IMG/VR virus record: IMGVR_UViG_3300020470_001595
Coordinates: 1-60,382 of that record
Source of the DNA: a virus
Direction: 5' to 3' (one strand)
DNA length: 60,382 nt
The translations under genes were made by a program, and so were the position numbers. Numbering within the stretch: position 1 is the stretch's first letter; the number at the start of each line of letters is the position of its first letter. This document shows positions 44,301 to 52,300 of this stretch, in pieces. The notes under the pieces are model-generated. The model was given only the letters and a program-made list of their open reading frames with translations. It had not been told where the DNA came from and searched no databases.

Positions 44301-47300
44301 TGAATCGATGTCATTTAGGTGTGGATTAGACACATATCAAAGTGTTCACAAATATCCAAGATCGAGTGATCCTGGATTCACCACTGCGGTTTCTATTGCT
44401 TCTACTAGCGCAAATACGATTTCTTTCCAAGTTTTAGCGTCACAACCATCCACAAATATTTCAACTCATCATTATGTACCGCATGAAGGACTAACTGCTG
44501 AATCTGGTACGCAGTATGATGGTGGTGTAGGTATCATGACTGTTACCTCTGCTAATCATGGATTAAGTAATGGTGATTATGTTATGTTTGAAACTGGTGC
44601 AGTTTCATTCACTTGTGAGATGGATGATTACAGTACTGTACATGCATATCCTAGAGAAACAGATCCTTATAGCGGTAAGTGGATTAAGGTATCTAATGTA
44701 ACTACCAATACATTCAGAGTGAATGGTATGAAGTCTGGTCTGGATGGACAGTCAGATCATATATTCTCATCTGGTGTAACTGGTGCTATTAAGAGAGCAC
44801 AAGTTCATGGTGGTGGTGCTTATGGTCACACCTTCCAAGCTGCTGGTGTTGGTAGCATGGATCAGAAGCGTGATAGAGCATTTGATCAACCAATTGGTAT
44901 TCATTCTGTTGGATCCAGTTCTCATACAGCAACTAATGCAGTATATGATCCTAATGCTGGTATTATGACTGTAACAGTCGCTGGTCATGGATTTATGAAC
45001 AACGACAGAGTTAAATTTGATGATAATTCAATATCACTTAAGTGCGCTAAGGATCATTACAGAATTCCTCATACATATCCAAGATCTTCCGATCCTATTA
45101 GTGGTAAGTGGGTTTCTATTGCGAGCACAACTGTAGATACATTTGCGGTTGATGTTGGTAAATCTGGTCCTGCTCATCAATTTGCACATACATTTGATAG
45201 TGCAACTACAGGTGGTATTAAGAAACAAACTGGATATATTACACTTCAAGTTGGTGTTTCAACTGATACTAGCAACCATCATTATGATATTGGTGCAGGA
45301 CATGAAGCAACTAACGCTGTAGTTTCTGGTGGAAATTACGCTCATACCTTCCAAGGTGCTACAACTGGAGCAGTTCAGTATGGTGGTGGATATACACATC
45401 AATTTGTTAGTGCTGCTTCTAGCGCACTTTATATTGATTCTTGGACTGGTGCAGCATTAACACCAACAAATGCAACTTATAATCCTGCAACTGGTATTCT
45501 TCAATTTACTGCTGCTAATCATGGATTAGTAAAACCTGAGAACTTTAAGTTAGCAGGTATTGGCGTTACTTGTACATATGGTGCTAAGACTTATCCTAGC
45601 GGTGTTCAAGGATATTATTACACTGTAAGGTCTGTAGGAACTACTACATCCTTTACAACATTCGTTGGTATATCTACATTAGCGCATCCTTATACAGGTG
45701 GTGGTACAGTAAGAGTTGGTTTAACAACTAACATTTACCCTGATTATGATCAACAGCTAGATGTAACTGGTATTGTTTCTACTAGAACATTCAGAGTTAA
45801 TGCTGGTATAAGCACAATCCCACACTCTTATCATAGCGGTGGTACTGCTTCTATCTACTATTGCGAATTAACATATGGATCTGGTTATACTACAGATCTT
45901 GGTACAATAACTGCTATTGGTGTAACTGATCCAGGTAACTCACCTTATGGTATTGGTGCAACAATTACAGCAATTGTTGGTGCTGGTGGTAGTTTGATAT
46001 ACAGTATTGATAATGGTGGATCTGGATATTCTAAGAATACAGTTATTAATTCACCTGCACCAAGCGGAGAATATCTAAGTATTGAAGGTAATTATAGAGT
46101 TGGTCTTGGTAACACTACAGTAACAGGTGTTGGTGCTTCTATTACTGTAGATGTTGTTGGTCTATCTACTCAATATGTTGGATATTCAACTGGACCAGAG
46201 TTCTTGTTAAATGAAATTTCTGCGTGGACTTTATCAAAACCTGGATATGGATTTAGAGTAGGTGATAAATTTGGATTGGTTGGATTATCAACTGACCCTG
46301 ATGCTGGTGATTTATTCAAACCATTTGAGATTGAAGTAACTAATATATTCAATGATGATATTGCTTCATGGCAGTTTGGTAATTTAGATTATATTGATAA
46401 TATTAGACCATTCCAAGACGGTGAAAGATTAAGGTATCCATTGTATTATCAGAATCAATTAATTAGTTTTGAGATTGATAACAATGATGCAGATTCTAGA
46501 CAAATAGATCTTGGACCAGTTCTACTAATATTTGTCAATGGTGTTCTTCAGGAACCAAACAAACATTATACATTTAGAGGTGGAACATCAGTTTCGTTTG
46601 AGACTGCGCCTACTATAGAAGATGATGTGTTCATATTCTTCTATAGAGGAACTGTTGGTACTGATAGTATATTCTTTGATGTTAATGAGATTATTAAGGA
46701 AGGTGATTCTGTAGAACTATTCAAGAGTGCCGATCTTGAACTAAACCAAGTTGCAAAAGACAACACTAACTTAGCTCAAAGAGATCCAAGAATTGTTGTT
46801 AGAATAGCAACAGCGTCTGTTGTTGAAACTCCATTCTATCAAGGAGGAGGAGTCAATAACGACAACTACAAACCAATGAGATGGAATAAGCAGAAAGTCG
46901 ATAGAGTATTTGCTGGTGGATTAGTTTCCAAAGCAAGAGATTCTATGGAAGCACAATTCTATCCAAATGCTAATGTTATTGCTTCTTATGCATCAACTGA
47001 TACTTCACTGTTTGTTGATCATGTAGCAAACTTTAGAGATATTGATGGATTGTTAGATGATGATTTTGGACTTTATGTTTATGGTGTTGGTATTGGTACA
47101 ACTGCACAAGCAGGTGTTAACTGGGAATACTGGAATGATATTGATCCTTTAAATACCGATGTTAAGGGTTATATTGGTTTAGTTACTGGTATTACTACTT
47201 CTACTGGTATTGGTACTGATCTTGGACTTGTTATTCAACTTGATACTAACAATTTAGTTAATTCAGAAAACTCTTCCTTTGTCCAAGACTTTAAAGAAGG

Positions 47301-47703
47301 GTATCCATTTAAACTCTATGGTACAGGTATAACACCTGCTGCTGGAGTTATTACAAGTACTGATACACATGATTCTGATGTTATTGGTATTAGTACATAT
47401 GAAGTGGATAATATATATTATGCATCAGCATTATCATGGGACGGAAGTGCTAGAACAGGTGTTATCACATGTAATATCCATTCTGGAACTGATGTTAGCG
47501 GATTGGTTGGTGTTGGATCAACCTTACATCCTGCAGGAAGAATTACATGGGGACGCTTCTCTTCAGCAATAAGAGATGTCAAGTATCCTCTAAGTTTAAC
47601 TGTTAAGGGACTTGACTATAATCCAGACCTAGATAAGTGGCCAATTGTCCAAAGAAGGAATATTGGTTTGCGTAATACTGGTGCTCTTGGCAAGAAACTT
47701 TAA
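32302..47703 (+). CDS. Giant 5133-residue baseplate/tail protein in the gp7 position
   Basis: One uninterrupted frame encodes 5133 residues, five times T4 gp7 (1032), which it replaces in the order gp6-X-gp8. The N-terminus (1-~250: ENPLFEDFLKQYYVSQEYQGG, SLYESKGTDESFKILFKALF) looks like a baseplate-binding domain. A long series of GSGYT-type beta modules follows, including a YHYH-like domain at about 1268-1385 (GWAYDGIPIYGPYG, DLDEHNGRF, EGIYAYFAT). Residues 3478-4444 hold nine or so Cys/YPR repeats. The end (~4680-5133) is less repetitive. It probably forms part of the baseplate periphery or fibre network; no enzymatic motif is convincing. A wedge (gp7-like) identity is inferred from position. 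Confidence 0.75.
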   Translation: MIETYSPLSSRVKTYQIVGEQAPEFTLAENPLFEDFLKQYYVSQEYQGGPVDLAENIDKYIRIDNLTKDVISGSVAIASSIGITDDEIVVDGTTKGFPQEWGLLKIDSEIITYTGVTTNSFTGCVRGFCGIETYHALNDTENLQWTQTAASSHLTGSAVQNLSALFLHEFYDKLKAQYTPGLEGVQLSPELDVNNFVKEARSLYESKGTDESFKILFKALFGLEPKINDLEKYLIKPSYANYLRRESFAVQVISGDANKLVGQTLFQDNEEGNPLVNAASGPISEVVQIRDDYYRISVFIGYDDRDLIQGTFVVPGRTQAVGKVGLGATVITVDSTVGFGQTGVIEVGVDTDDDYMRLDYTEKTINQFIGVTTTTKDIASTKNIFTPTFVYGYEENNLEKPVNMKITGVLSEFDTLQDLYGLSMSSRVNVKNLGRFVTNPLTSKTFEQIFFNSWIYNTSARYRIADLTGSTFTLAGNIDKASLRVGDKIDLLVRNTETVAASPLTVTYVNKTNNSISISGVFTTTPGYEYDVRRIQVKATSTIVPIIGGQNQLLGDVSNTYVLDKKNSESNEQEGFVASNSIPTYPIDTDKIHATLVNPTVSGGSWGGYDTLSNKYTIISFPQDVPFRTGEQIAYVPVGNTVAIGGLDAASYFVEVLSQKNKIKLYPSRSFIPSGISIKFAPPDLTTGIHDFVKVEQARKSIFPGRTLKRFILSQDLTRGKAQQTTSEVTLDGNTGMLINGVEITNYKSDRYIYYGPLKALDLVNAGTGYDVLNPPSISIENSSTGINTAYGRLAIGGTVTGVLIDPVDFEIKKVVSVDVHGGNGYGAKAQGVTELAYRQFTFNAKSFYNGGNIEHADEGNGRFIMNKPHYYKDGDRVIYSSNNNPVVGLTTIAPVGIDTSLVEGQSYYVGVSSATIFKLYRSKADAIAGVNTVGFGTTAANLNTGIHQFRDYNTKRRISRVSILDGGSGYTNKRLSIAPTGVSTFRDFVEFPNHGFKDGEVVHYGISTTPGATAITGLSTNSQYQVLNLDEDKFRLCYSGIATTRTPDKTNYNNKEYVRFTSHGVGYQDFFYPPVTVDVNVITDSDTPVTLNATPVVRGEVTEAILYDKGKDYGSNIINFEKAPAVDINYGDFGQIGITIVNGRIIDAFVQSSGSNYDGPPDITVTGVGSAFGAKIRAVMNGGAISDVIVLSQGVGYAATTTVVSVKAPGDAATFSTRVRSLVANKFNTTGTVNGDYLTPVEGGLAIESVGYGETIRNYLGDDGSGHSPIIGWAYDGIPIYGPYGLSDPDNIQSGSTRLKSSYVLDTTQVENRPSLSDYEAGFFIEDYVYNASGDLDEHNGRFSKTPEFEEGIYAYFATVDNTNTPIFPYYIGNTYRGFPIDVNTVSGKKIKQSNFSFESSKLIRNTFPYNMFGDGVAYDFVYQPYKQIPNVALPDRIEIGGVENLIIASPGTGYTTGSIIRFDNSGTGGTGVNASVSLLEGKTVNKIDTTFKLYEDVVFEWKNQSVIGHFDPSHGLEFDDYVQVAGLSTSVSKLTDSHVISSLNYSTQLLDSTVVGLVTDIKVQFVPSTVSAGATIGFATMTPSTTGIGTTVGIGTETARILNIFGDDNVLRIRRSVATGTTTLTGLGVTFFADEIEIPIITDKFESTPSKKIYFNPTETVGFGTTSGQTITRNYDYLGETKTRSIKTQSIYLENHGLRTNDTLSLTIPAGGATLGLKTDGIGNTFNIPDPCYAVRKTENTIGIKTTKTSNDVYFVSGGTDAYDYLLTYTPDKQVTGSVQKITATVQTAENHELKTDDRIDLIVKPGLSTGIGTTTFATVKIIDNYLIVNPISIDQTGINTTTNRITSYQHNLVTGDKILYYGTNLPDGITQREYYVVAIDENTLQLANTFKETSGTPNVVNITSQGGSGQTINPINPQLRPFRNNDLIFDMSDPTLVGSDLKFYYDKNFFNEFVGSGTSLGFEIVGVSTVSTVGVASTLPVYTNEYHPTIKVKYSETAPKIIYYSLFTPSGISTADGTVFNGSEIKYIDSLYTDNYSIISIGDTTFNLNLQDKPESLYYDSGIADISYTTSSANATGGIASTRITSPGFNYSRLPGISSIGDAGENGVIIAESLKINKLDSLTVPEDVYGYPSDNTLKPDAFVPRVINIDNFGTLEEVNVVYGGKFYITAPALVLFDKGTGDILDNGLITCELSDSAVTSATISVPPIGLSGNDYGIAPVRNSNGLSILNVQAAAGILTCTITTPVLGYVKEPIKIGDKMQIEGVAIDAGSGTGYNSGDYKFASIEVTDYNDAVNPREVTFDLNGISTNPGTGATVAYGFGQLTQEDYIAKFEVIKGSSRFIENEPFKRNNNPIADVALDFIDSNAAKIIVSGAEPLEIDDILIGKLSGSQCRIVGIKEFAGSFNIASSVKTLVGWRDNVGIINDGNQVLPDNDYYQNMSYAIDSPKTYEDLITFVNDIVHPSGLKNFANTEVMALGDPGETNIPAEDAGGLVLDFIGDPLRVDSIYPFDMARDFESQGNISKFVELRNTRLSDFILNKTNRVLNIDDISPKFVSNESNDLSDYRIVATYPAGRFFQRFLTQTVHQAEDPTKNQYQFNEFISVTVDEDTYLLQKNEMKNYDQVGLSTGYVTFDTEYSPAKSETQLIVRPNEPFDTDYEVKSLQTYFSDSIGTGNTAFGHIRLEGGVAQIGAASTLGVSVTGNIFGISTTSSQAGVVQVLVIDNPGPNSPKQVDYLEYAIMHNGVDTYLTELASFNSKQNLSGLSGPNFIGTVTSKIEGGLVKFDFENGRTNTVSVKYKSIIVDPSTVGANNYRFKIPFTPDGTERTGRFEVTSQSKAGISTIVGITSLTDLSVKSTIHVSYGATQSLHQIYMLSDPEKSQTFLTETPLASVGSTTGIGTFGTTYRSDGTYGLEFHPSVAGIVSVTAYNEVLYKVLDPNGSIGGIGEINYGQVYENANQSLYLGINNRNIKSFDLTYQGIPIYARETNIADPSAISYNSGIFSQKHFFSNYEQLTYKPDSNLIGIGGSALIYSTGAGVTGYLPETVYCIKDNNQQYRIALTENDAIAGAAVTFIENTGAGNKHRFSMRKRDSKSMISISGLVQKPLSYTAINYTLEEPVAGFVTAFVLSGIGSIRSGDLLKIEDEYSIVRTVGFGTNKIGPVVGIGTWTLVEIERGAVGTAATPHSAGQDVRLFRGSFQILDSQVHFTQAPLGGDLGIINASNLPYARASFGGRTFLRQDYSKNQVFDDISNNFDGLETTYPLTSIGVAVTGIGSTGGNGVLFINNIFQAPYSENNTNSNFKILDNPSAGIASVVFTGISSIGYETPIIDIGDVNENQLPRGGIIVSVASTPGRGYAPFVGANVRPVIEDGVIVDVVGFPTEGRRVAIETAYYDNVSGIMEVSTVGPHNLDVAETVYLNGLQMECIGYKHVFRSATSNALIMGGDYVHTWAGGTATNAVNVQSGAESGNQKSPNGSTYDASTGVLTLSFASGHGMMTGDTITLDNNSLTYTCSRDNHATQHTYPRSTDPISGVTTGITTTSTTSFSLNVGISTLVYADVSDVRYNALTGAMTLSIGSTAVGLVYANNNLVGLATGSITMSCDKDGYATNHAYPRITDPFHNKIGSATTTADSITINVGKSGLGYGTTIGITSFVYDHVSGIATIIADGNHNFTDPNLIGIATDALTFTCDQDGYATNHTYPRASDPVNDKFLEVRNVTANTFDVFVGITTNVGWTPTNAIYDPVAGIMTMTIPNHNIMAGKTIKIKGSSLDFKCAMDGNSQTKSYPRPSDPYFDTAISVASTTATGIAITVGTSPTVNYSVTTATYTPTTGFLDLNIGQHGLAEQTAIKLATGSLIFRCANDSYISSHAYPRNTIDTQTVNGAVYDANAGIMTVTVVPGGRLIHDGDWIRFDNDSISFKCDMDGGTSTKTYPRSSDPVSGKWLPITGIGTTSFSVEVGKSPIAPYSISSAIYDPTAGIVTATIGDHSFMTGQSIQISPESMSFRCGLDTYQSVHKYPRSSDPGFTTAVSIASTSANTISFQVLASQPSTNISTHHYVPHEGLTAESGTQYDGGVGIMTVTSANHGLSNGDYVMFETGAVSFTCEMDDYSTVHAYPRETDPYSGKWIKVSNVTTNTFRVNGMKSGLDGQSDHIFSSGVTGAIKRAQVHGGGAYGHTFQAAGVGSMDQKRDRAFDQPIGIHSVGSSSHTATNAVYDPNAGIMTVTVAGHGFMNNDRVKFDDNSISLKCAKDHYRIPHTYPRSSDPISGKWVSIASTTVDTFAVDVGKSGPAHQFAHTFDSATTGGIKKQTGYITLQVGVSTDTSNHHYDIGAGHEATNAVVSGGNYAHTFQGATTGAVQYGGGYTHQFVSAASSALYIDSWTGAALTPTNATYNPATGILQFTAANHGLVKPENFKLAGIGVTCTYGAKTYPSGVQGYYYTVRSVGTTTSFTTFVGISTLAHPYTGGGTVRVGLTTNIYPDYDQQLDVTGIVSTRTFRVNAGISTIPHSYHSGGTASIYYCELTYGSGYTTDLGTITAIGVTDPGNSPYGIGATITAIVGAGGSLIYSIDNGGSGYSKNTVINSPAPSGEYLSIEGNYRVGLGNTTVTGVGASITVDVVGLSTQYVGYSTGPEFLLNEISAWTLSKPGYGFRVGDKFGLVGLSTDPDAGDLFKPFEIEVTNIFNDDIASWQFGNLDYIDNIRPFQDGERLRYPLYYQNQLISFEIDNNDADSRQIDLGPVLLIFVNGVLQEPNKHYTFRGGTSVSFETAPTIEDDVFIFFYRGTVGTDSIFFDVNEIIKEGDSVELFKSADLELNQVAKDNTNLAQRDPRIVVRIATASVVETPFYQGGGVNNDNYKPMRWNKQKVDRVFAGGLVSKARDSMEAQFYPNANVIASYASTDTSLFVDHVANFRDIDGLLDDDFGLYVYGVGIGTTAQAGVNWEYWNDIDPLNTDVKGYIGLVTGITTSTGIGTDLGLVIQLDTNNLVNSENSSFVQDFKEGYPFKLYGTGITPAAGVITSTDTHDSDVIGISTYEVDNIYYASALSWDGSARTGVITCNIHSGTDVSGLVGVGSTLHPAGRITWGRFSSAIRDVKYPLSLTVKGLDYNPDLDKWPIVQRRNIGLRNTGALGKKL
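42733..45630 (+). repeat. Nine tandem ~92-residue Cys/YPR repeats inside the giant protein
   Basis: Units follow YDPxAGIMTVT, GHG, F-x-C-x-x-D, then YPRxxDP, with one Cys each. The first unit Cys is residue 3514 and the ninth 4248, an average spacing of about 92 residues (275 bases). A tenth unit (to ~45630) has the YDP and TYP parts but has lost YPR. DNA identity between units is moderate, so the array is old or under diversifying change. Confidence 0.8.
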
Positions 47704-47711
47704 TTTTTCAT

Positions 47712-47719
47712 TATAAATA
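47712..47719 (+). promoter_or_regulatory. Late promoter TATAAATA
   Basis: Exact late consensus TATAAATA just after the giant gene, 34 bases before the gp8 start. Confidence 0.75.
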
Positions 47720-47753
47720 CCAAAATAGTAAGACCTCACACTAGAACATTGCA

Positions 47754-49331
47754 ATGGCAGCAATTATAACCGATCAGTTTAGGATTATTAACGCTAATAA
47801 CTTCATGGATGATGTTACTAGTGGAAATAACTCTTACTATGCTTTCCTCGGATTAGCAAATCCTACAGTGTCGGGATTCGGAAGAACAGATACTTGGAAT
47901 AGTACCACTATTCAACCACCATCACCTGTTGATAGTATCAATTACAATAACCATGTATATGATACTATGTTATTTGGTAGGAAAGTTTTTCCTGGTGATG
48001 TTAGAAGATTAATTAGAAAGGTTACTTGGACTAAAGGTACATCATATGATATGTACCGTCATGACTATAGTACGACTAATCGTTCTTTAGTTTCCAATTC
48101 AAGTAGACTTTATTCAGCAAACTACTATGTTATGAACAAAGACTATAGAGTCTATGTTTGTATCAATAATGGTTCTGCTGGTATTAGTACTATTGCAAGC
48201 GCATCTCTTGATGAACCAACATTTACTGACCTTGAACCATCTGCTGCTGGTGTAAGTGGTGACACTTATCTTTGGAAATACATGTTCACGGTTCCTCCTG
48301 CGGATATCGTGAAGTTTGACTCCACTGAATATATTGCTGTTCCTAATGAATGGGAAACAACAACTGATGCCGATGTTAAGGTTGTTAGAGAAAATGGAGA
48401 TTCTGAAACAAATAATAATCAGATTAAGGTAGTTTCAATTGATGAAGCTGGGGTAGGATATAATTTCCTATCAAGTCCTATTGAAGTTGATATTATTGGT
48501 GATGGAACTGGAGGTAAAGTTAGGATACTAACGAATACTCAAGGTCAAATCATCTCAGCTCAAGTTACTAGTGGTGGTAGGGGGTATAGTTATGGAAGGG
48601 TTGATCTTTCTTCTATCAACGGTTCTGCTACAAAGTTTGCTAAGCTCACGCCGATTATTCCTCCCTCAAATGGGCATGGATACAATGCATACAAAGAATT
48701 AGGTACTGATAAGGTTCTAATTTATACTAGATTTGACGCATCTTCTTACGATTTTGCTTCTGATACTAGATTTGCACAAGTCGGATTGATTAGAAACCCA
48801 ACTGCAGTTGGTGTTGCTGGTACTAACTACTTACAATCTTCTGAATTTTCAGCATTAAAATCAATTAAGTTTACTGGAGATACTTCACAATCTCTAGGTA
48901 TTGGAACTGCTATTGAGCAGAATATTACAGGAGTTGGTACTGCTAGAGGATATGTTGCTTCTTACGACATTGATACTAAGGTTATTAAGTACTTCCAAGA
49001 TAGAAGTTTAGCTTATAACCAGTCATTATTTGATGCTACTGACAGTTTGGATGTTGCAACACAATCTCCTGTTATTGATTTCCAATCTGGTGCTTCAGCA
49101 AATGCAGTAACTAGTACTTCATTTAGTGTTAATGTGGATTCTACATTTAGTGGTATATCTACAACTACACCTGCTGGTAAGGTAGTTGATCTAGGCGTTC
49201 AGTTCACAAATGGTGTTGCTGACGGTGAAATAAATAAGAGGAGTGGCGAAATAATATATCTTGACAATAGACCTGCTATTTCAAGAAATGTTCGTCAAAA
49301 AGAAGACATCAAAATCGTATTAGAATTCTAA
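47754..49331 (+). CDS. 8: Baseplate wedge subunit gp8
   Basis: A 525-residue protein recognised as cyanophage gp8 by its start (ITDQFRIINANNFMDDV) and by RLYSANYYVMNKDYRVYVCI, DTYLWKYMFTVPPADIVKF and the VPNEW segment. It is longer than T4 gp8 (334), with extra GxGY beta modules at about 230-290. In T4 a gp8 dimer joins gp7 and gp10 in the wedge. It has its own late promoter. Confidence 0.85.
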   Translation: MAAIITDQFRIINANNFMDDVTSGNNSYYAFLGLANPTVSGFGRTDTWNSTTIQPPSPVDSINYNNHVYDTMLFGRKVFPGDVRRLIRKVTWTKGTSYDMYRHDYSTTNRSLVSNSSRLYSANYYVMNKDYRVYVCINNGSAGISTIASASLDEPTFTDLEPSAAGVSGDTYLWKYMFTVPPADIVKFDSTEYIAVPNEWETTTDADVKVVRENGDSETNNNQIKVVSIDEAGVGYNFLSSPIEVDIIGDGTGGKVRILTNTQGQIISAQVTSGGRGYSYGRVDLSSINGSATKFAKLTPIIPPSNGHGYNAYKELGTDKVLIYTRFDASSYDFASDTRFAQVGLIRNPTAVGVAGTNYLQSSEFSALKSIKFTGDTSQSLGIGTAIEQNITGVGTARGYVASYDIDTKVIKYFQDRSLAYNQSLFDATDSLDVATQSPVIDFQSGASANAVTSTSFSVNVDSTFSGISTTTPAGKVVDLGVQFTNGVADGEINKRSGEIIYLDNRPAISRNVRQKEDIKIVLEF

Positions 49332-49335
49332 ACCG

Positions 49336-52300
49336 ATGCCACAACAGACTAACCTGAATATAAGTCCCTATTACGACGATTTTGACAGGTCCGATAATTA
49401 CCATAAGGTTCTGTTTAAACCAGGATTACCTGTTCAAGCCCGTGAATTAACGAGCTTACAGTCTATTCTTCAGAATCAGATTGAACAGTTCGGTAGTCAT
49501 ATGTTTAAAGAGGGTTCCGTAGTGATCCCTGGTGGTATTACTTATGATGGGGATTATTTTGCTGTTCAGTTAGATCCCACACATTTAGGAACTGATGTTG
49601 AAGTTTATATACAAGATCTTGTAGGAAAAAGAATAAAAGGAGAAACATCAGGTATTAAAGCAAAGGTTATCAATTATATTCCTGCTAGTGAGTCTAGAAC
49701 TTCAACTGCAACAATATATGTAAAATATGTGGCTCCAGGTCCAAGTGGATCTTTTGATTTCTTCCGTGATTCTGAATTGTTATTGATGGAAGAATCTCTT
49801 ACTTATGGTAATACTACCATAAACGCTGGTTCATCTATTGCTAACACAATACAACAGGATTCTTGTAGTTCTGCATCTGCAGCTTCTATTTCTAGTGGTG
49901 TATATTTCGTAAGAGGTGCTTTTGTAAGAGTCAATCAACAGACTGTTATATTAGATCAATATGATAATCAACCATCATTTAGAGTTGGTTTACAAGTAGT
50001 AGAAAGTGCAATTAATGCTAAGGAAGATCCAGGACTATATGATAACGCTAAAGGATTTTCAAACTATGCTGCACCAGGCGCAGATAGATTAAAAATAGAA
50101 TTAAAACTTGCTAAGAAGGATGTTAATGATTTTGATGATACAGATTTTATTGAGATTTTAAGGGTAAGATCTGGTATTGTTGAAAAGCAACTTAGTGGTA
50201 ATAGTGACTATAATAGGATTGAAGATTATCTAGCTCAGAGAACTCACGATGAGTCGGGAGATTATACAACAAATCCATTCTTTATCAATATTCTTGATAG
50301 TTTGAATGATAGAATGGGTAGTGAAGGTATATTTTATGCCACTGATACTACTCCTGAAGGAAATACTCCAGATGAGTCTCTTGCATGTGTAAGATTATCT
50401 GCTGGTACTGCATATGTTAAAGGTTATCAATATGAGACATTTGGAGAAACTCTTGATGTAGACAAACCAAGAACTACATCAGATAAGATAGAAGAAACAT
50501 TTAATCTTAGATTAGGTAATAGACTTAGATTGAATGGTGTTCAAGGTATTACAACATTCAGAAATTCTATTGATTTACAAACAGGTATTAGTAGTGAAAA
50601 GGTTGGTGATGCTAAAGTTTATAATTTTGGTTTAGTAGATTCTAAGTATAAGGATAATTCAACTGAATTTGATGCTTATTTGTATGATGTTCAATTATAC
50701 ACTAAGTTACTTATTAATGATCCAGTATCCAATGCAGAAGTTGGACAGTCTGCTTATATCGAAGGACAAGAGAGTGGTGCTACAGGATATGCAGTAGCTG
50801 CTGGTGCTGGTTCTAGTACAATTACATTAACACAAGTATCTGGTCATTTCCAATCAGGTGAAAGATTAAACTTTAAAGGTAATCAAAATTTATCTAGAGT
50901 TGTTGATAAGGTAATTTCATATAGTATGGATGATGTTGAGAATGTTCAACAATCAAATACATTCTATGCTAAGAAGAAATTAAATTTAGCAACTCCATAT
51001 AATATTGGTGATTCTGATGTTCGTATTGCAACTAATGGTGATACTACATCAACTGGTAATACATTTGATAGATTTAAACCTGGTGATATAGTAATTTACT
51101 ATAGATCTAACCAAACTCTACCTAATCACAATGTAGTAACTTCTGTTGCTGCTGATGGTGCAAGTATGAAGTTGGCTGCTTTGACTACCAATTCTAACTT
51201 GTTTACTGGAACGCTTCCAGGTAGTACATTTGAAGGTAGGATTTATAAAGGAGAACAGCAATTAACTAATGAAGATAATGCTGGATTATATTTAAAATTA
51301 CCTGCACCTAATATTTCTGATATAGATTTTACTGGAGCAGAATTATTACTTTCTGATCAAGTAACTGGTGAATCAACCGATGCTAATGGTGTTTTGGTTG
51401 TTAATACTAGTTCTCTTACTCTTGATGATGTTACCTTCGTAGCATTTGATCAAGAAAGATATCAAGTACAATATAGTAGCGGTACAGTAGCTAATATCAC
51501 TCAAGATCAAGTAGTTGTTACTAATAGCACTCTAACTATTAATGGATTAGCATTCTCTGAGAGTAATATTAAAGTTAATGTAACAGTAGCAAAGAGTAAT
51601 ATTAAGAACAAAACTAAAGAATATAAGAGAAGTGAGCAAGTATCTATTGTATATTCTTCTAAAGATATATCTGGAACTAATGCTAATAGCAGCAATAATG
51701 ATGGATTAACTCAAAGTGGTCTTTATGGCGTAAGAGTTCAGGATGAAGAAATTTGTTTGAACTATCCTGATGTTGCTAATATCGTTGCTGTTTATGAATC
51801 ATTAGATACAAATGTACCATTATTTGACAAATTAGTATTTACATCAACTGATCCTATTTTCCAAAATGCGGTTGTTGGTGAGGTTATTATAGGAGAAGAT
51901 ACTAATGCTGTTGCAAGAATAGTTGCAATTGATGCTGGTTCTAGTAGTATTAGTATTGTATACAAGACAATAGATAAGTTTAGACTTCTCGAAACTCTTT
52001 TATTCCAAGAATCTAATACATCAGCAACCCTTCAATCTATAACTCTTGGTAAGTATAAAGATGTTACCAATTCATTTACTTTAGATAAAGGTCAAAGAGA
52101 ACAGTATTATGATTATTCAAGATTATTGAGGGTCAATGAGAGTTATGTTCCAACAAAACAACTCTTAGTTGTCCTTGACAGATATGAAATTCCATCTTCA
52201 GATGTTGGAGATGTATTTACTGTCAATAGTTATGATTCAGAAAGATTTGCTAAAGATATTCCTGCAATAGGTAAGAGTGGTATAAGAGCAACGGATACTC

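Noticed and set aside
42322-45249. Several minus-strand frames under the Cys/YPR repeats
   Set aside because: Low-complexity antisense shadows of the giant gene; frame ends follow the repeat period.
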